From the NCBI RefSeq assembly GCF_004345645.1, contig NZ_SLWS01000007.1, forward strand, positions 372,001 through 436,000: 64,000 nucleotides of DNA. Direction: 5' to 3'. How positions within the stretch are numbered: position 1 is the stretch's first letter; each line of letters opens with the position of its first letter. This document shows, piece after piece, positions 1-8,462 of the stretch. A program made the translations under genes and the position numbers. Source of the DNA: Actinocrispum wychmicini (GTDB lineage Bacteria > Actinomycetota > Actinomycetes > Mycobacteriales > Pseudonocardiaceae). Under the pieces are notes generated by a model, which saw nothing but the letters and a program-made list of their open reading frames with translations, ran no database searches and had not been told where the DNA came from.

Positions 1-366
1 ACCCGCCCGGCGCTCGGACCCAACAGCCTGGCCTGGCTGGACGCCGCATACGCGACAGTGGACGTGCTGGACCTGGACGCCGACGAGGTCCTGACCCAGG
101 TCGGCACCCTGCTGACCTTCGTCCGCGGACACGTCCTCGACGAACTCGCCGAGCAGGAAACGGCCCGACGGTCCGGCGTGGACATGCCGACCTGGCTGGC
201 CACACAGGCCCAGTACGGCGAACTGATCATCGGCAGCGGCAAGTACCCACACCTGAGCCGAGTCATGATCGAGGCAGAAACCCCACACGCGGACGACCGC
301 CACGAACGAGCCTTCCGCCGCGGCCTGGACCACATCCTGACCGGCCTCGCACACAGCGGCCGATAG
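1..366 (+). CDS. TetR-family regulator, C-terminal part (5' end outside window)
   Basis: The reading frame is open from base 1 to a TAG at 364-366 and encodes at least 121 residues. The part present is all-helical and resembles the ligand-binding C-terminal domain of TetR-family repressors (a 'LARVMIEAETP'-like stretch near the end and a closing helix 'FRRGLDHILTGLA'). The DNA-binding domain lies upstream of the window. A GTG at 58 is in frame, but the frame continues before it, so I treat the gene as cut by the window edge. It converges on the next gene with a gap of about 20 bp. The family call is by general resemblance only. Confidence 0.75.
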   Translation, partial: TRPALGPNSLAWLDAAYATVDVLDLDADEVLTQVGTLLTFVRGHVLDELAEQETARRSGVDMPTWLATQAQYGELIIGSGKYPHLSRVMIEAETPHADDRHERAFRRGLDHILTGLAHSGR

Positions 367-385
367 CCGGCAAAGTCACCGTGGG

Positions 386-1561
386 TCAACGACCTGTCTG
401 GCGAGCGGTGACGAACTCTTCGTCGACCGTGACACCGAGGCCGGAACCCGTTGGCACGGCTACGGTTCCGTCAGCTTCCAGCCGTAGGTGGTCGGCGACG
501 ACACCCCGGGACAGGGCGCTCTGGGCGACGTTGAACTCGACCCAGGGTGCCTTGTCCAATGTAGAGAGATAGTGCAGACTGTAGGCGTGCAGTAGGTCGG
601 TCAACCAGGAGTGGGTGACGATCAGCTTGCCCTGGGCGCGAACCAGCTCGGGCAGGCCCAGCGCGACGGTGAGGCCGCCGCATCGGGACAGGTCCGGTTG
701 CAGCACGTCGACATCGCCCTCCTCGACGAGCCGCCGGAAGTCCCAGATCGTGGCCTGCTGTTCGCCCGCCGCGGTGCGCAGGCCTGGGAATCGTTCACGC
801 ACCAGGCGATATTTCGACAGTTGCTCGGGGTGGACGAAATCCTCCACCCAGTACGGCGTGAACTGCGCGAGGACCGTGAGCATGGCGTCGTCCTCGGCCG
901 GAGTCCGGGTCCGGTGTCGACCGTCGCTCTCCACGAACCAGCCCGGGTCGACCATCAACGTCCGATCAGGACCCAACTCCTCGGTGATCGCGGCGAGGTT
1001 TTCCCGGTCCCGGCCGGCGTCGAGCCCGAAACCGCCCCAGCCGAACTTGACACCGCGAAAGCCCAACTGGACGTAACGGGCGGCGGCGTTCGCGTTCTCC
1101 AGCGGCGTGTCGCGAAAAAGCGTTGACGCGTACGCGGGCAGCCGATCACGACGACGACCGCCAAGCACCTGTGCGAGATCGACCCCTTGGGCCTGGGCAC
1201 GCAGCGACCACAGGCAGTTGTCCACCGCGGAGATACAGTGCATGACGACGCCACGGCGACCGTAGTAAGCTGTGGCCAGGTACAGCTCGTCCCAGCGGGA
1301 CTCGACCTCCAGCGGATCCTTGCCGATCAGCTCCTCGGCGAGGGTACGAAACCCGATGCCGCCCATGCCATCGCCGGCGATCACAGCTGCCGCCACCGGA
1401 CCGAGAGTCTCCACATCGGACCACGCCTCAAGGCCGTCGTCGGTACGCACGCGCACCAGCAAGAGCCAGTCGCCCTGATCGGTCGCCTCCGCGCTGCCCG
1501 CGCTGGTGCCGTAGGCCTCGTCGCCACGCAGCAGGATCGGCGAGACATCACTGATCTTCAT
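386..1561 (-). CDS. Enolase-superfamily sugar-acid dehydratase (mandelate racemase/muconate lactonizing enzyme family)
   Basis: The 391-residue product has the two-domain MR/MLE layout: an N-terminal capping domain and a C-terminal barrel. The metal-binding acids are visible at the barrel strand ends (Asp in 'LMVDPGWF', Glu in 'WVEDFVHPEQ', Glu in 'AAGEQQATIW'). The catalytic Lys is in 'GVKFGWGG' and the His in 'IVTHSWLTD'. The second Lys of the classical KxK is absent. The start is ATG 1561, because the family begins at 'MKISDVSP'; the longer frame upstream reads as the 3' end of the deacetylase gene. It overlaps that gene by 14 nt and is the last gene of the operon. The likely role is dehydration of an aldonate-type acid. 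The substrate cannot be assigned from sequence. Confidence 0.85.
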   Translation of the reverse strand: MKISDVSPILLRGDEAYGTSAGSAEATDQGDWLLLVRVRTDDGLEAWSDVETLGPVAAAVIAGDGMGGIGFRTLAEELIGKDPLEVESRWDELYLATAYYGRRGVVMHCISAVDNCLWSLRAQAQGVDLAQVLGGRRRDRLPAYASTLFRDTPLENANAAARYVQLGFRGVKFGWGGFGLDAGRDRENLAAITEELGPDRTLMVDPGWFVESDGRHRTRTPAEDDAMLTVLAQFTPYWVEDFVHPEQLSKYRLVRERFPGLRTAAGEQQATIWDFRRLVEEGDVDVLQPDLSRCGGLTVALGLPELVRAQGKLIVTHSWLTDLLHAYSLHYLSTLDKAPWVEFNVAQSALSRGVVADHLRLEADGTVAVPTGSGLGVTVDEEFVTARQTGR

Positions 1562-2300
1562 CTGGCTCCAGCTCTCCCGGCAGGTCCGTGCTGACCGGGA
1601 CGCGCCGCTCGGCCAGGCACGGACGGAACGTTTCAGCGGCCGACACCAGCATCCGCGCGCCCTGCCGGCGGTCCTCGTCGGCCATCTCGTCGGCGTAGTC
1701 ACGCCCGCGCATCGTGCGCATGACGTCCATCTGGCTGCGATGCAGGCGAATCAGCTCGGTCTTGCGACGCTGGTGCGCCGGGCCCAGCGGCACGAAATGC
1801 GTGGCCTCGAAACCGTAGCCGTCACCGGGATGCACGTAGAAAATCCGGGGCGGGGAAACCAGTTCGGTTCCGTTACGAACGAACGACGGGATGCTGGTGA
1901 ACAGCGCCGCGTCCGTCACGGCGCGGGCCGTGACCACGTGGTCGCTGTTGTAGTCCTCGGTCCAGTGCGTGAACACCAGGTCCGCGCGAAACTGGCAGAG
2001 CACATCGATGAGGTCGTGCCGCAGCGCCGCGTCTTCGTACAGAAACCCGTCCTCACGGCCAAGGCATCGGTACTCGGCGTCGAACGCGTCCGCCACGGCA
2101 CGCATCTCGGCGTCACGAACCCCGGCGGCGGTGTCAAAGTCCACGTTCGGGTCGTACGCCAGTCCCTTGTCGCCGCGCGTGACGCAGACGAACCCGATAC
2201 GGTGTCCTGCCTGGCGCAACCGAAGCAACGTGCCCAGACACCGCATCTCGTCATCCTGGTGCGCGAACACGCACACAACGTTCTTACCCTCACTCATCAT
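1548..2300 (-). CDS. PIG-L/LmbE family zinc-dependent N-deacetylase
   Basis: The 250-residue protein carries the family's zinc motif near the N-terminus as 'FAHQDDE' (usually AHPDDE) and the downstream 'NSDH' His ligand. Characterised relatives remove acetyl groups from N-acetylglucosaminyl conjugates such as mycothiol precursors, GlcNAc-PI and antibiotic intermediates. Here it lies between a sugar-acid dehydratase and an SDR in a catabolic operon, so deacetylation of an imported N-acetylated substrate is more likely than mycothiol synthesis (inference). A GGGGAG Shine-Dalgarno precedes tandem ATGs at 2300/2297. It overlaps both neighbours by about 10 nt. Confidence 0.85.
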   Translation of the reverse strand: MMSEGKNVVCVFAHQDDEMRCLGTLLRLRQAGHRIGFVCVTRGDKGLAYDPNVDFDTAAGVRDAEMRAVADAFDAEYRCLGREDGFLYEDAALRHDLIDVLCQFRADLVFTHWTEDYNSDHVVTARAVTDAALFTSIPSFVRNGTELVSPPRIFYVHPGDGYGFEATHFVPLGPAHQRRKTELIRLHRSQMDVMRTMRGRDYADEMADEDRRQGARMLVSAAETFRPCLAERRVPVSTDLPGELEPDEDQ

Positions 2301-3054
2301 GGCTCCCCAGCACAGCCCGGGACACGCCCAGCGCGCCGTCCACAGTCAGCAGGGTCCCCGACACGTACGAAGCGCCCACGGAGGAGAGATAGTCGACCGC
2401 GCCGGCCACATCGTCCACGGTGCCGAACCGCCCGAACGGCAGCCGGGCCGCCATACTGTCCAAATAGGACTCTTGGTACAGCAGTGCCTCTCCCCGGGTC
2501 CGGATCCAGCCGGGAACCACCGCGTTCACCCGGATCCGGCGGGGCGCCCACTCGTGCGCCAGCGTCCGGACGATCTGGGCCAACGCGGCGTGCGCGGCGT
2601 TGTAGCCCAGGCAACGCGGAAACGGGTGCTCGGCGTGCAGCGACCCGATCGCGGTCAGCGCGGCACCAGTCGGCAGGCGATCGGCCCGCACCAGTGCCCG
2701 AAAAAGCTCGAACGCGGCCACTGGGCCGACTTCCACGCTACGCAGAAGGCTGTCGCGGCTCAACTCGACCGCGTCCACGTGTTCCTCGTACGCCAGCGCG
2801 TGCACCACCGCGGTGACGTCGCCTAGATCCGCCGCCGCTGCCGCGACCGCCGCGCCGAAAACGGGATCAGCTGCGTCAGCGGCCACCACCTCGGCCCGCC
2901 CGCCGTGCTCGGCGATCGACCGCGCGGTCTCGTCCGCACGCGCGGAATCCCGGTCCACGCACAGCACCACGTCCCGGCTCGCGGCCAGCCGGCGGGCGCA
3001 GGCCCCGCCGATGTCGCCACCGGCCCCCGTGACGACCGCGACCTGCCTAGCCAC
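2290..3054 (-). CDS. Divergent SDR oxidoreductase lacking the catalytic lysine
   Basis: The 254-residue Rossmann protein has a clear nucleotide-binding 'TGAGGDIG' at residues 10-17 and a C-terminal 'YVSGTLLTVDGA' typical of classical SDRs. The active-site segment reads 'YNAAH' where Tyr-x-x-x-Lys is expected, so the Lys is replaced by His. The usual NNAG motif is also missing ('VHALAYEE'). A Ser is present in 'IGSLHAEH'. The start is GTG 3054, overlapping the aldolase-like gene by 8 nt. It may have altered chemistry or be a non-catalytic SDR. By operon context it would be the dehydrogenase step, but the missing Lys makes that uncertain. Confidence 0.8.
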   Translation of the reverse strand: MARQVAVVTGAGGDIGGACARRLAASRDVVLCVDRDSARADETARSIAEHGGRAEVVAADAADPVFGAAVAAAAADLGDVTAVVHALAYEEHVDAVELSRDSLLRSVEVGPVAAFELFRALVRADRLPTGAALTAIGSLHAEHPFPRCLGYNAAHAALAQIVRTLAHEWAPRRIRVNAVVPGWIRTRGEALLYQESYLDSMAARLPFGRFGTVDDVAGAVDYLSSVGASYVSGTLLTVDGALGVSRAVLGSHDE

Positions 3055-3961
3055 CGTCGACCGCCGCCCGCAACAGGCTCATCAAACGCTCCGCCTCCTG
3101 GTACATCTGCGCGTCGATCACATCCGACACCGGCCCGCGCATCGCCGCGGACGGCAACACGCCTTGGCGTACCAGCAGGTGCTTCTCGATCGCGACGAAA
3201 CTGTCCAAACTTGTCTGAAGCGATACCAGCTGTGCCAACGGACCGCCAATGCGATACGCTCGGTCGTAGTCGTCCGCCCGTAAAGCACGCCACAGCGCGG
3301 AAAGCGCCCACACCACGTCACCCGCGGGCATTGTACCCACGGCGCCACGCCGATAGCTGTCGATCAGATGGAGCCCACCGGTGCCCTCGAACACCCGGGC
3401 ACGCCCGCCGGTCGCGTCGCGCAACTTCGTCAGACGCGGACCGATCGGCGGCGCCTCCGGCTTGAACATCACCCGGTCCCCCAGTTCGGCGTGCAACCGG
3501 GCCTGCAGGTCGATCGACAGCGACATGCCCACGTATCCGCTGGCATCCTGCACGATCAGCGGCACGTCCACAGCCTCGCCGATGCCGAGGAAATAGCGCA
3601 GCAGTTCGTCGCCACCAGCGGGGAACAACGCGGGCGGGGTGGCCATCACCGCGTCCGCACCGGCGTCCTGAGCCTGCTTGGCGTAGCGAATGGCGACCGC
3701 GGCCGACTCGGCACCCACGCTGATCACCGTGGCGCCTCTGCCCGCGGCCAACTTGCAGGTCAACGCGGCCACGTCGGCGCGTTCCTCCGACGACATCCGC
3801 AGGACCTCCGACACCATGGCGAACACCACGCCGTCGGCGCCGTTGCCGAACAGCCAGTCGAACTGGTTCTCCAAGGCCGCGCGGTCGATGCGGTCAGCGT
3901 CGTCGAACGGTGTCTGGAACACCGCGAGCACACCGGAGATCGAGTTGCCGGCAACCTTCAC
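3047..3961 (-). CDS. Dihydrodipicolinate synthase/N-acetylneuraminate lyase family aldolase
   Basis: The 304-residue TIM barrel has the usual family length. The Schiff-base Lys is probably that in 'VMFKPEAPP' around residue 167, and the GxxGE-like loop has become 'FAMVSEVLRMSSEER'. The Tyr-containing YNxP motif of DapA is replaced by 'QDASGYVG', so this is not the lysine-pathway enzyme. It fits the broad group that cleaves or dehydrates 2-keto-3-deoxy sugar acids. The start is GTG 3961, sharing a GTGA overlap with the amidohydrolase stop. In this operon it would act after the enolase-superfamily dehydratase (inference). Confidence 0.83.
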   Translation of the reverse strand: MKVAGNSISGVLAVFQTPFDDADRIDRAALENQFDWLFGNGADGVVFAMVSEVLRMSSEERADVAALTCKLAAGRGATVISVGAESAAVAIRYAKQAQDAGADAVMATPPALFPAGGDELLRYFLGIGEAVDVPLIVQDASGYVGMSLSIDLQARLHAELGDRVMFKPEAPPIGPRLTKLRDATGGRARVFEGTGGLHLIDSYRRGAVGTMPAGDVVWALSALWRALRADDYDRAYRIGGPLAQLVSLQTSLDSFVAIEKHLLVRQGVLPSAAMRGPVSDVIDAQMYQEAERLMSLLRAAVDGG

Positions 3962-4845
3962 TTGTCCTCCTTGGACACGTTGGAACGCTCCGGATCCCGG
4001 ATCCCCAGCCCGAGCAGGGTCAGTGAGTCACGCGCGCAGATGGCGTCGACGTCGTCGTCGGTGATGTCGGCGATGCCGAGGTTTCGGCACAGCGCGGCGG
4101 CCCTGCGCAGGCCGGCGATCGTCGCTTCGACCGTGGCGAACGGGTAGTCGGTGCCGAACAGCACCCGGTCGAGCACCCGGTACTCACTGGCGGTGGCCAG
4201 CGACTGGGCCAGCTGCCATGGTCGGGTGTCCATAGCGGACACGTCGAGGTAGAAGTGTTCGTAGCGGCGGATGGTCGCGACCGCCTCAGCCGTCCACGGG
4301 TGTCCGAAGTGGGCGATCCACATCCGCAGCTCGGGGAAGTGCGCGGCCACCTTGTCCAACTGCATCGGGCGGGCGTAGTCGGCCACCGCGGCGCGGGTGA
4401 ACGTGGTGCCCTGGTGCCAGATCACCGGCAGTCGGTAGTGCTGGGCCACGTCCAGCAGTTCGAAGCACCGCCTGTCGTGCGGGTGGAAGTGCTGGTACGT
4501 CGGACCGAGCTTGAGCCCCCGCAGCCCGAGGTTCTCCACCGCGTGCGCCAGTCGCGAGGGCGCGTCCGGACGCGTCGGGTTCACGCTGGCGAACCCGATC
4601 AGCTGGGGCTTGCCGGTCACCGCCCTGGCCACGTACTCGTTGTCCACGACCACGCCGACCGGCTCGGCGTCGAACGCCAGCACGATCGCGTTCTCCGCCG
4701 CCGCGGCCGCCTCGGCGTGCTGCGCGGCCGTCACGTTCCACTTTGTACTCCCCCATGCGCGCACCTCGTCCTCGGCCAGCGGGGCACGAACGTGTGTGCC
4801 TGTCTCGCCAAGGTGGGTGTGCACGTCGACCGCCACGCGAGTCAT
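3958..4845 (-). CDS. Amidohydrolase family 2 protein (lactonase/decarboxylase type)
   Basis: This is a 295-residue metal-dependent amidohydrolase. Metal and catalytic positions are visible as 'DVHTHLGE' (HxH, residues 7-14), 'WHQG', 'AHFGHPW' and the Asp of 'FGTDYPF'. The family includes fuconolactonase-like lactonases and 2-pyrone-4,6-dicarboxylate lactonase as well as decarboxylases. ATG 4845 is chosen because 'MTRVAVDVHTH' is the family's normal N-terminus. It overlaps the iclR stop by one base (TGATG). Its company (SDR, dehydratase, keto-acid aldolase) supports a lactonase role, which is inference. Confidence 0.83.
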   Translation of the reverse strand: MTRVAVDVHTHLGETGTHVRAPLAEDEVRAWGSTKWNVTAAQHAEAAAAAENAIVLAFDAEPVGVVVDNEYVARAVTGKPQLIGFASVNPTRPDAPSRLAHAVENLGLRGLKLGPTYQHFHPHDRRCFELLDVAQHYRLPVIWHQGTTFTRAAVADYARPMQLDKVAAHFPELRMWIAHFGHPWTAEAVATIRRYEHFYLDVSAMDTRPWQLAQSLATASEYRVLDRVLFGTDYPFATVEATIAGLRRAAALCRNLGIADITDDDVDAICARDSLTLLGLGIRDPERSNVSKEDK

Positions 4846-5603
4846 CAGCGCCCCCGTTCGTGGCGGTTGATCGCGTCGGCGACGTCCCGCAACGTCGTCA
4901 CGATTTCGTCCAACCGGGCGTCGACACGGCTGGTCGGACCGCTGACACTGATCGCGTACCGGTACACGCCGGTGTCGTCGCGGATCGGGACACCCACGCA
5001 CTTCAAGCCGATCTCCGACTCCTCGTCGTCCAGCGCGTACCCGCGCCCGCGCACCTCGGCGAGGTCGTCCAGCACGTCCCGCGGATCGATCCGGGTACGC
5101 GACGTACGCCGTATCGGTGGCCGGTCGCGCAGCAACTGCTCGATCACACTGTCCGGCCGGTGCGCCAATATGGACTTGCCCAGGCTTGACACCCACCAGT
5201 CGTCGCGCTCCCCCACGCTGGCGCCGCGCCGGATCGACTGGGAGCTCTCCAGCGCCTCGATGATCACCGTCTCACCACCCTGGTCCACGGCCAGGTTGAC
5301 GGTCTCGCCGAACCGTTCGAGCAACGCGCGCATGTGCGGCATCGCCCGTTCCCGCAACGGTTGCGCACGCTGCGCCGCCTGCCCGAGCGCGATCAGGCGC
5401 ACCCCGAGCGAGTACATCCGGGAACTCTCGTCACGTTGCAGCCAGCCATGTTCCACGAGCTGCCGCAGGTACCGAGTGGCTGTCGATGGCTCCATTCCGC
5501 ACGCCGCGGCGACGTCGGACAGCGTTTGGCTCGGTGCGGCCAGAAACGACTCGACGACGGCGATCAGTCGGTCCGACATGCGTATTGGCGCGGTAGCGGT
5601 CAT
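4845..5603 (-). CDS. IclR-family transcriptional regulator
   Basis: The 252-residue protein has an N-terminal winged helix (about residues 10-70; 'LSDVAAACGMEPSTATRYLRQL' region) and a C-terminal IclR effector domain (about 75-248). That domain contains the family-typical 'VGVPIRDDTGVYRYAISVSGP' region. Small carboxylates or aromatics usually bind there. The gene is embedded within the operon it probably controls, with ATGA/TGATG overlaps on both sides, which implies autoregulated co-expression. A palindrome at 10993-11007 ahead of the operon is a candidate operator. Confidence 0.9.
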   Translation of the reverse strand: MTATAPIRMSDRLIAVVESFLAAPSQTLSDVAAACGMEPSTATRYLRQLVEHGWLQRDESSRMYSLGVRLIALGQAAQRAQPLRERAMPHMRALLERFGETVNLAVDQGGETVIIEALESSQSIRRGASVGERDDWWVSSLGKSILAHRPDSVIEQLLRDRPPIRRTSRTRIDPRDVLDDLAEVRGRGYALDDEESEIGLKCVGVPIRDDTGVYRYAISVSGPTSRVDARLDEIVTTLRDVADAINRHERGR

Positions 5604-6451
5604 GGGCTTGTCTCCTCGGTGGTGGCCGACGAAAGCCGCCGGATCCGGTCACGCTGGCGGGCCGGGTCGGTGACCGGAACCGCCTCCAGCAGTATCCGGG
5701 TGTACTCGTGCCGTGGCGCGGAGAACAGCTCCTCGCGTGTCGCGTGTTCGACGAGTTCGCCGTGGTACATCACCGCGACCTGGTGGGCCATGTAACGGAC
5801 GACCCCGAGATCGTGCGAGATGAACAGGTACGTCAGGCCGAGCTCGTGCTGCAACTCCTTGAGCAGGTTGAGGATCTGGGCCCGCACCGAGACGTCCAAC
5901 GCGGACACGGCCTCGTCCAGCACGACGAACTCCGGACGAAGCGCGAGCGCCCTGGCGATCGCCACCCGCTGCGCCTGGCCGCCGGACAGCTCACGCGGCC
6001 GCCGCTCGCCCATCCGCTGCGGCAACTGGACCAGGTCAAGCAGCTCACGCACCCGAGCGGCGCGCTTCGCCCGGTCGCCCGCCCGGTGGGCCAACATGGG
6101 CGCGGCGATGATGTCCCTGACCGTCTGGCGTCGGTTCAGCGAGCCGTGCGGGTCCTGGAAGACCACCTGGATACGCGACCGCAGCCGGCGCAGTTCCCGA
6201 GCTGGCAGCGTACCGATGTCCACGCCGTCGAAGCGGATCGTGCCACTGTCCGGGCGTTGCAGGCCGAGCACGCACCGGCTCAGCGTCGACTTGCCCGACC
6301 CGGACTCGCCAACCAGCCCGACCGTCGTGGCCCGCTCAATGCTCAGCGAGACACCGTCGACGGCCCGGGTACGGCCGCCGCCCGGCGCGGGAAAGGTCTT
6401 GACCACCGAGTCGACCTCCAGCAACGGCCGGCTCCCCCCGCCGGCGGTCAT
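5600..6451 (-). CDS. Peptide/opine-type ABC transporter ATPase (DppF/OppF-like)
   Basis: The 283-residue ATPase has Walker A 'GESGSGKST', signature 'LSGGQAQR', Walker B 'FVVLDEAVSALD' and the H-loop in 'LFISHDLGV'. A C-terminal oligopeptide/dipeptide extension follows. The start is ATG 6451, giving an ATGA overlap with the upstream ATPase gene; the upstream in-frame codons belong to that gene. It pairs with the DppD-like subunit to energise the two permeases in the inner membrane. The family-typical Cys-rich C-terminal motif is not obvious in this subunit. Confidence 0.9.
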   Translation of the reverse strand: MTAGGGSRPLLEVDSVVKTFPAPGGGRTRAVDGVSLSIERATTVGLVGESGSGKSTLSRCVLGLQRPDSGTIRFDGVDIGTLPARELRRLRSRIQVVFQDPHGSLNRRQTVRDIIAAPMLAHRAGDRAKRAARVRELLDLVQLPQRMGERRPRELSGGQAQRVAIARALALRPEFVVLDEAVSALDVSVRAQILNLLKELQHELGLTYLFISHDLGVVRYMAHQVAVMYHGELVEHATREELFSAPRHEYTRILLEAVPVTDPARQRDRIRRLSSATTEETSP

Positions 6452-7428
6452 CGGACCACCCCATCGGTACCGTTGGGGATCCCGGTCGCCAGCACGCACC
6501 GCACGTCACTGTCACCGATGCGACGCAGCGTGATCACCTGCCTACATTCGTTCTGTGCCTTGACGCATCGCGTTCGGAACGAGCAGTGCTCGTCCACCTC
6601 CTCCGGCAGCGGCGGGTAGCCGGGGATGGCCGGCACCGGCCGGTCCAGGTCGGTGTCGAGATCGACAGTCGCCGACAGCAACGCTTCGCTGTACGGGTGC
6701 AGCGGGGTGGCGAAGAGCTGTTTGGTGGCGGCCTGTTCGACGATCTGGCCGGCGTACATGACCGCGATGTCGTCGCAGAACCCACCGGCGACGGCCAGAT
6801 CGTGCGTGATCAGGATCGCGGACAGGCCACGTTGGGCGCAGATCCGGTCGATGAGCCCGATGACCCGCGCCTGCGTGGTGACGTCCAGCGCGGTTGTCGG
6901 CTCGTCGCACAGCAGTGCCTTGGGCTGCGCGGACAACGCCATCGCAATCATGACCCGCTGGCGCTGCCCGCCGGACAGCTCGTGCGGGTAGGCCGACAGC
7001 CGGTCCCGCGGGTTGGCCAGGCCGACCTCGCCGAGCAGGTCGGCCGCCCGATCCAGCGCGACGGCCCTCGGCACCGGCTCGTGCAGCCGAATCGCCTCAA
7101 CGATCTGGTGACCGATGGTGATCAGCGGGTTCAGCGAGGCCGCGACGTCCTGGTACACCATGGCGATCTCCGCGCCACGGATCTTGTCGAGCTGGCGGCG
7201 ACGCAACCTCAGCAGATCCGTGCCGACCAGCAACACCTGGCCACCGACCACCCGGATCGGGTCCCGGTGCAGCCCCATGATCGCCAGCGCGGTCAGTGTC
7301 TTGCCCGACCCGGACTCGCCGACCAGGCCGAGCCGCTGCCCGGCCGCCAGGGTCAGGTCGACCCCGCGCACGATCGGCAGGCCCCCGACCGCGACCTGAA
7401 GGTCCCGTACCTCCAACACCGCGCTCAT
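6448..7428 (-). CDS. Peptide/opine-type ABC transporter ATPase (DppD/OppD-like)
   Basis: The 326-residue ATPase has Walker A 'GESGSGKTL', signature 'LSGGQRQR', Walker B 'ALLCDEPTTALD' and H-loop 'ILITHDLAV'. The C-terminal oligopeptide-transporter region has Cys residues ('CSFRTRCVKAQNEC') that in homologues can bind an Fe-S cluster. The start is ATG 7428 ('MSAVLEVRDLQV'), overlapping the permease stop by ATGA. Residues in frame further upstream are translated from the 165-bp palindromic element and are not part of this protein. Confidence 0.9.
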   Translation of the reverse strand: MSAVLEVRDLQVAVGGLPIVRGVDLTLAAGQRLGLVGESGSGKTLTALAIMGLHRDPIRVVGGQVLLVGTDLLRLRRRQLDKIRGAEIAMVYQDVAASLNPLITIGHQIVEAIRLHEPVPRAVALDRAADLLGEVGLANPRDRLSAYPHELSGGQRQRVMIAMALSAQPKALLCDEPTTALDVTTQARVIGLIDRICAQRGLSAILITHDLAVAGGFCDDIAVMYAGQIVEQAATKQLFATPLHPYSEALLSATVDLDTDLDRPVPAIPGYPPLPEEVDEHCSFRTRCVKAQNECRQVITLRRIGDSDVRCVLATGIPNGTDGVVR

Positions 7429-8462
7429 CGGATAGGGCCTGTATCGAAGTCCCCGTTCGATGAGAGTCGGGATCGGGGCGGTTCCTGGCGTCGCCGCCGG
7501 AGCGGCCCAATACCGGGTTGTATTCGGGTGCTTCGGCGGTGGCGCCAGGGACCGCATCCGGCCCGGCTATCGCGGACGGGGACTTCGATACAGGCCCTGG
7601 CCGCCTTCCGCGCGCGACGACCACCGGCGAGCCGGTCGGCGGCCAGGTTGAGGCAGAGCACCGTGGTGAGAACGCACACCGCCGGCCCGACGACGTACCC
7701 GGGATCGTTGTAGAGGAAGCCATATCCTTGTTGCAGCAGCACTCCCCAGGACATGTCCGGCGGCTGCACGCCGAGGCCGACGAAACTGAGGCTGGCCTCC
7801 AGGATCATCGCGCTCGCCGCGTTGATCACGGCCTGGCCGGCGAGCGCGGCGGTCGTGTTGGGCAGAACTTCGCGCAGCAGCAACCGAATCCGGCCGGCGC
7901 CGAACGCGATTCCCGCCGTGTAGTAGTCCAGTGCCATCTCCTGCAGCACGACCGCACGCGCCATCCGCGCGGTGGTCGGCGCGAGCAACAGACCGGTGAT
8001 CAGGATCAGCGACACCAGCGAGGCGCCGAACGCGGCCACACAGATCAGCGCGAACAGGATCTGCGGGATGGCCATGCTGATGTCCGCGCAGCGCATCAGG
8101 ACCTGGTCGACGATTCCCTTACGGTACGCGGCGACCAGACCCCACAGCGTGCCGATCAGGAACGCCACGAGCACGCTACCGGCCACGACTCCCAGTGACA
8201 GCCGCCCGCCGTACATCAGTCGGGTCAGCAGATCGCGACCCAACTCGTCGGTGCCGAGCACATGTTTCGCACTGCTGTGCCCGAACGCGGCGGTCGGGTC
8301 GGCCGCCGTCGGGTCCTGCCCGAGGAACAGCGGTCCGAACACGCACGTGAGCGCGATCAGCCCGAGCACCACCACACTGACCGGCGGGAGCCGGCGAGAC
8401 ACGCGCCAGGTCCGCACGTCCACAGTGGATGGTCTGGCTGCGGCGGACATCCGGTCAGCCAT
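7425..8462 (-). CDS. Peptide/opine-type ABC transporter permease (DppC-like) with an element-encoded C-terminal tail
   Basis: The 345-residue product has about six membrane segments, an N-terminal OppC-like segment and the permease EAA loop ('YYTAGIAFGAGRIRLLLREVLPN' region). The normal family C-terminus is reached near residue 285 ('LNLAADRLAGG'). Residues about 289-345 are Arg-, Pro- and Gly-rich and are encoded by the hairpin element at 7434-7598, which is inserted in frame. The stop still overlaps the next start as ATGA, so coupling is preserved. The start is ATG 8462, overlapping the DppB-like gene by 8 nt. Function is probably retained because the transmembrane core is intact (inference). 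Confidence 0.9.
   Translation of the reverse strand: MADRMSAAARPSTVDVRTWRVSRRLPPVSVVVLGLIALTCVFGPLFLGQDPTAADPTAAFGHSSAKHVLGTDELGRDLLTRLMYGGRLSLGVVAGSVLVAFLIGTLWGLVAAYRKGIVDQVLMRCADISMAIPQILFALICVAAFGASLVSLILITGLLLAPTTARMARAVVLQEMALDYYTAGIAFGAGRIRLLLREVLPNTTAALAGQAVINAASAMILEASLSFVGLGVQPPDMSWGVLLQQGYGFLYNDPGYVVGPAVCVLTTVLCLNLAADRLAGGRRARKAARACIEVPVRDSRAGCGPWRHRRSTRIQPGIGPLRRRRQEPPRSRLSSNGDFDTGPIR
7434..7598. mobile_element. 165-bp palindromic hairpin (MITE-like) element inserted in the permease gene 3' end
   Basis: The ends are perfect 23-bp inverted repeats at 7434-7456 and 7576-7598, beginning AGGGCCTGTATCGAAG. Internal arms pair again (about 7486-7505 with 7532-7551, three mismatches, all transitions). 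The tip is AATAC/GTATT at 7509-7513 and 7520-7524, so nearly the whole element folds back on itself around 7516. It encodes no transposase. The ends look like those of a miniature inverted-repeat transposable element. I see no convincing target-site duplication at either edge, so age and mechanism are open. Confidence 0.75.

Noticed and set aside
7460..7651. Open frame across the palindromic element on the + strand
   Set aside because: An artefact of the inverted repeat's composition; no transposase motif.
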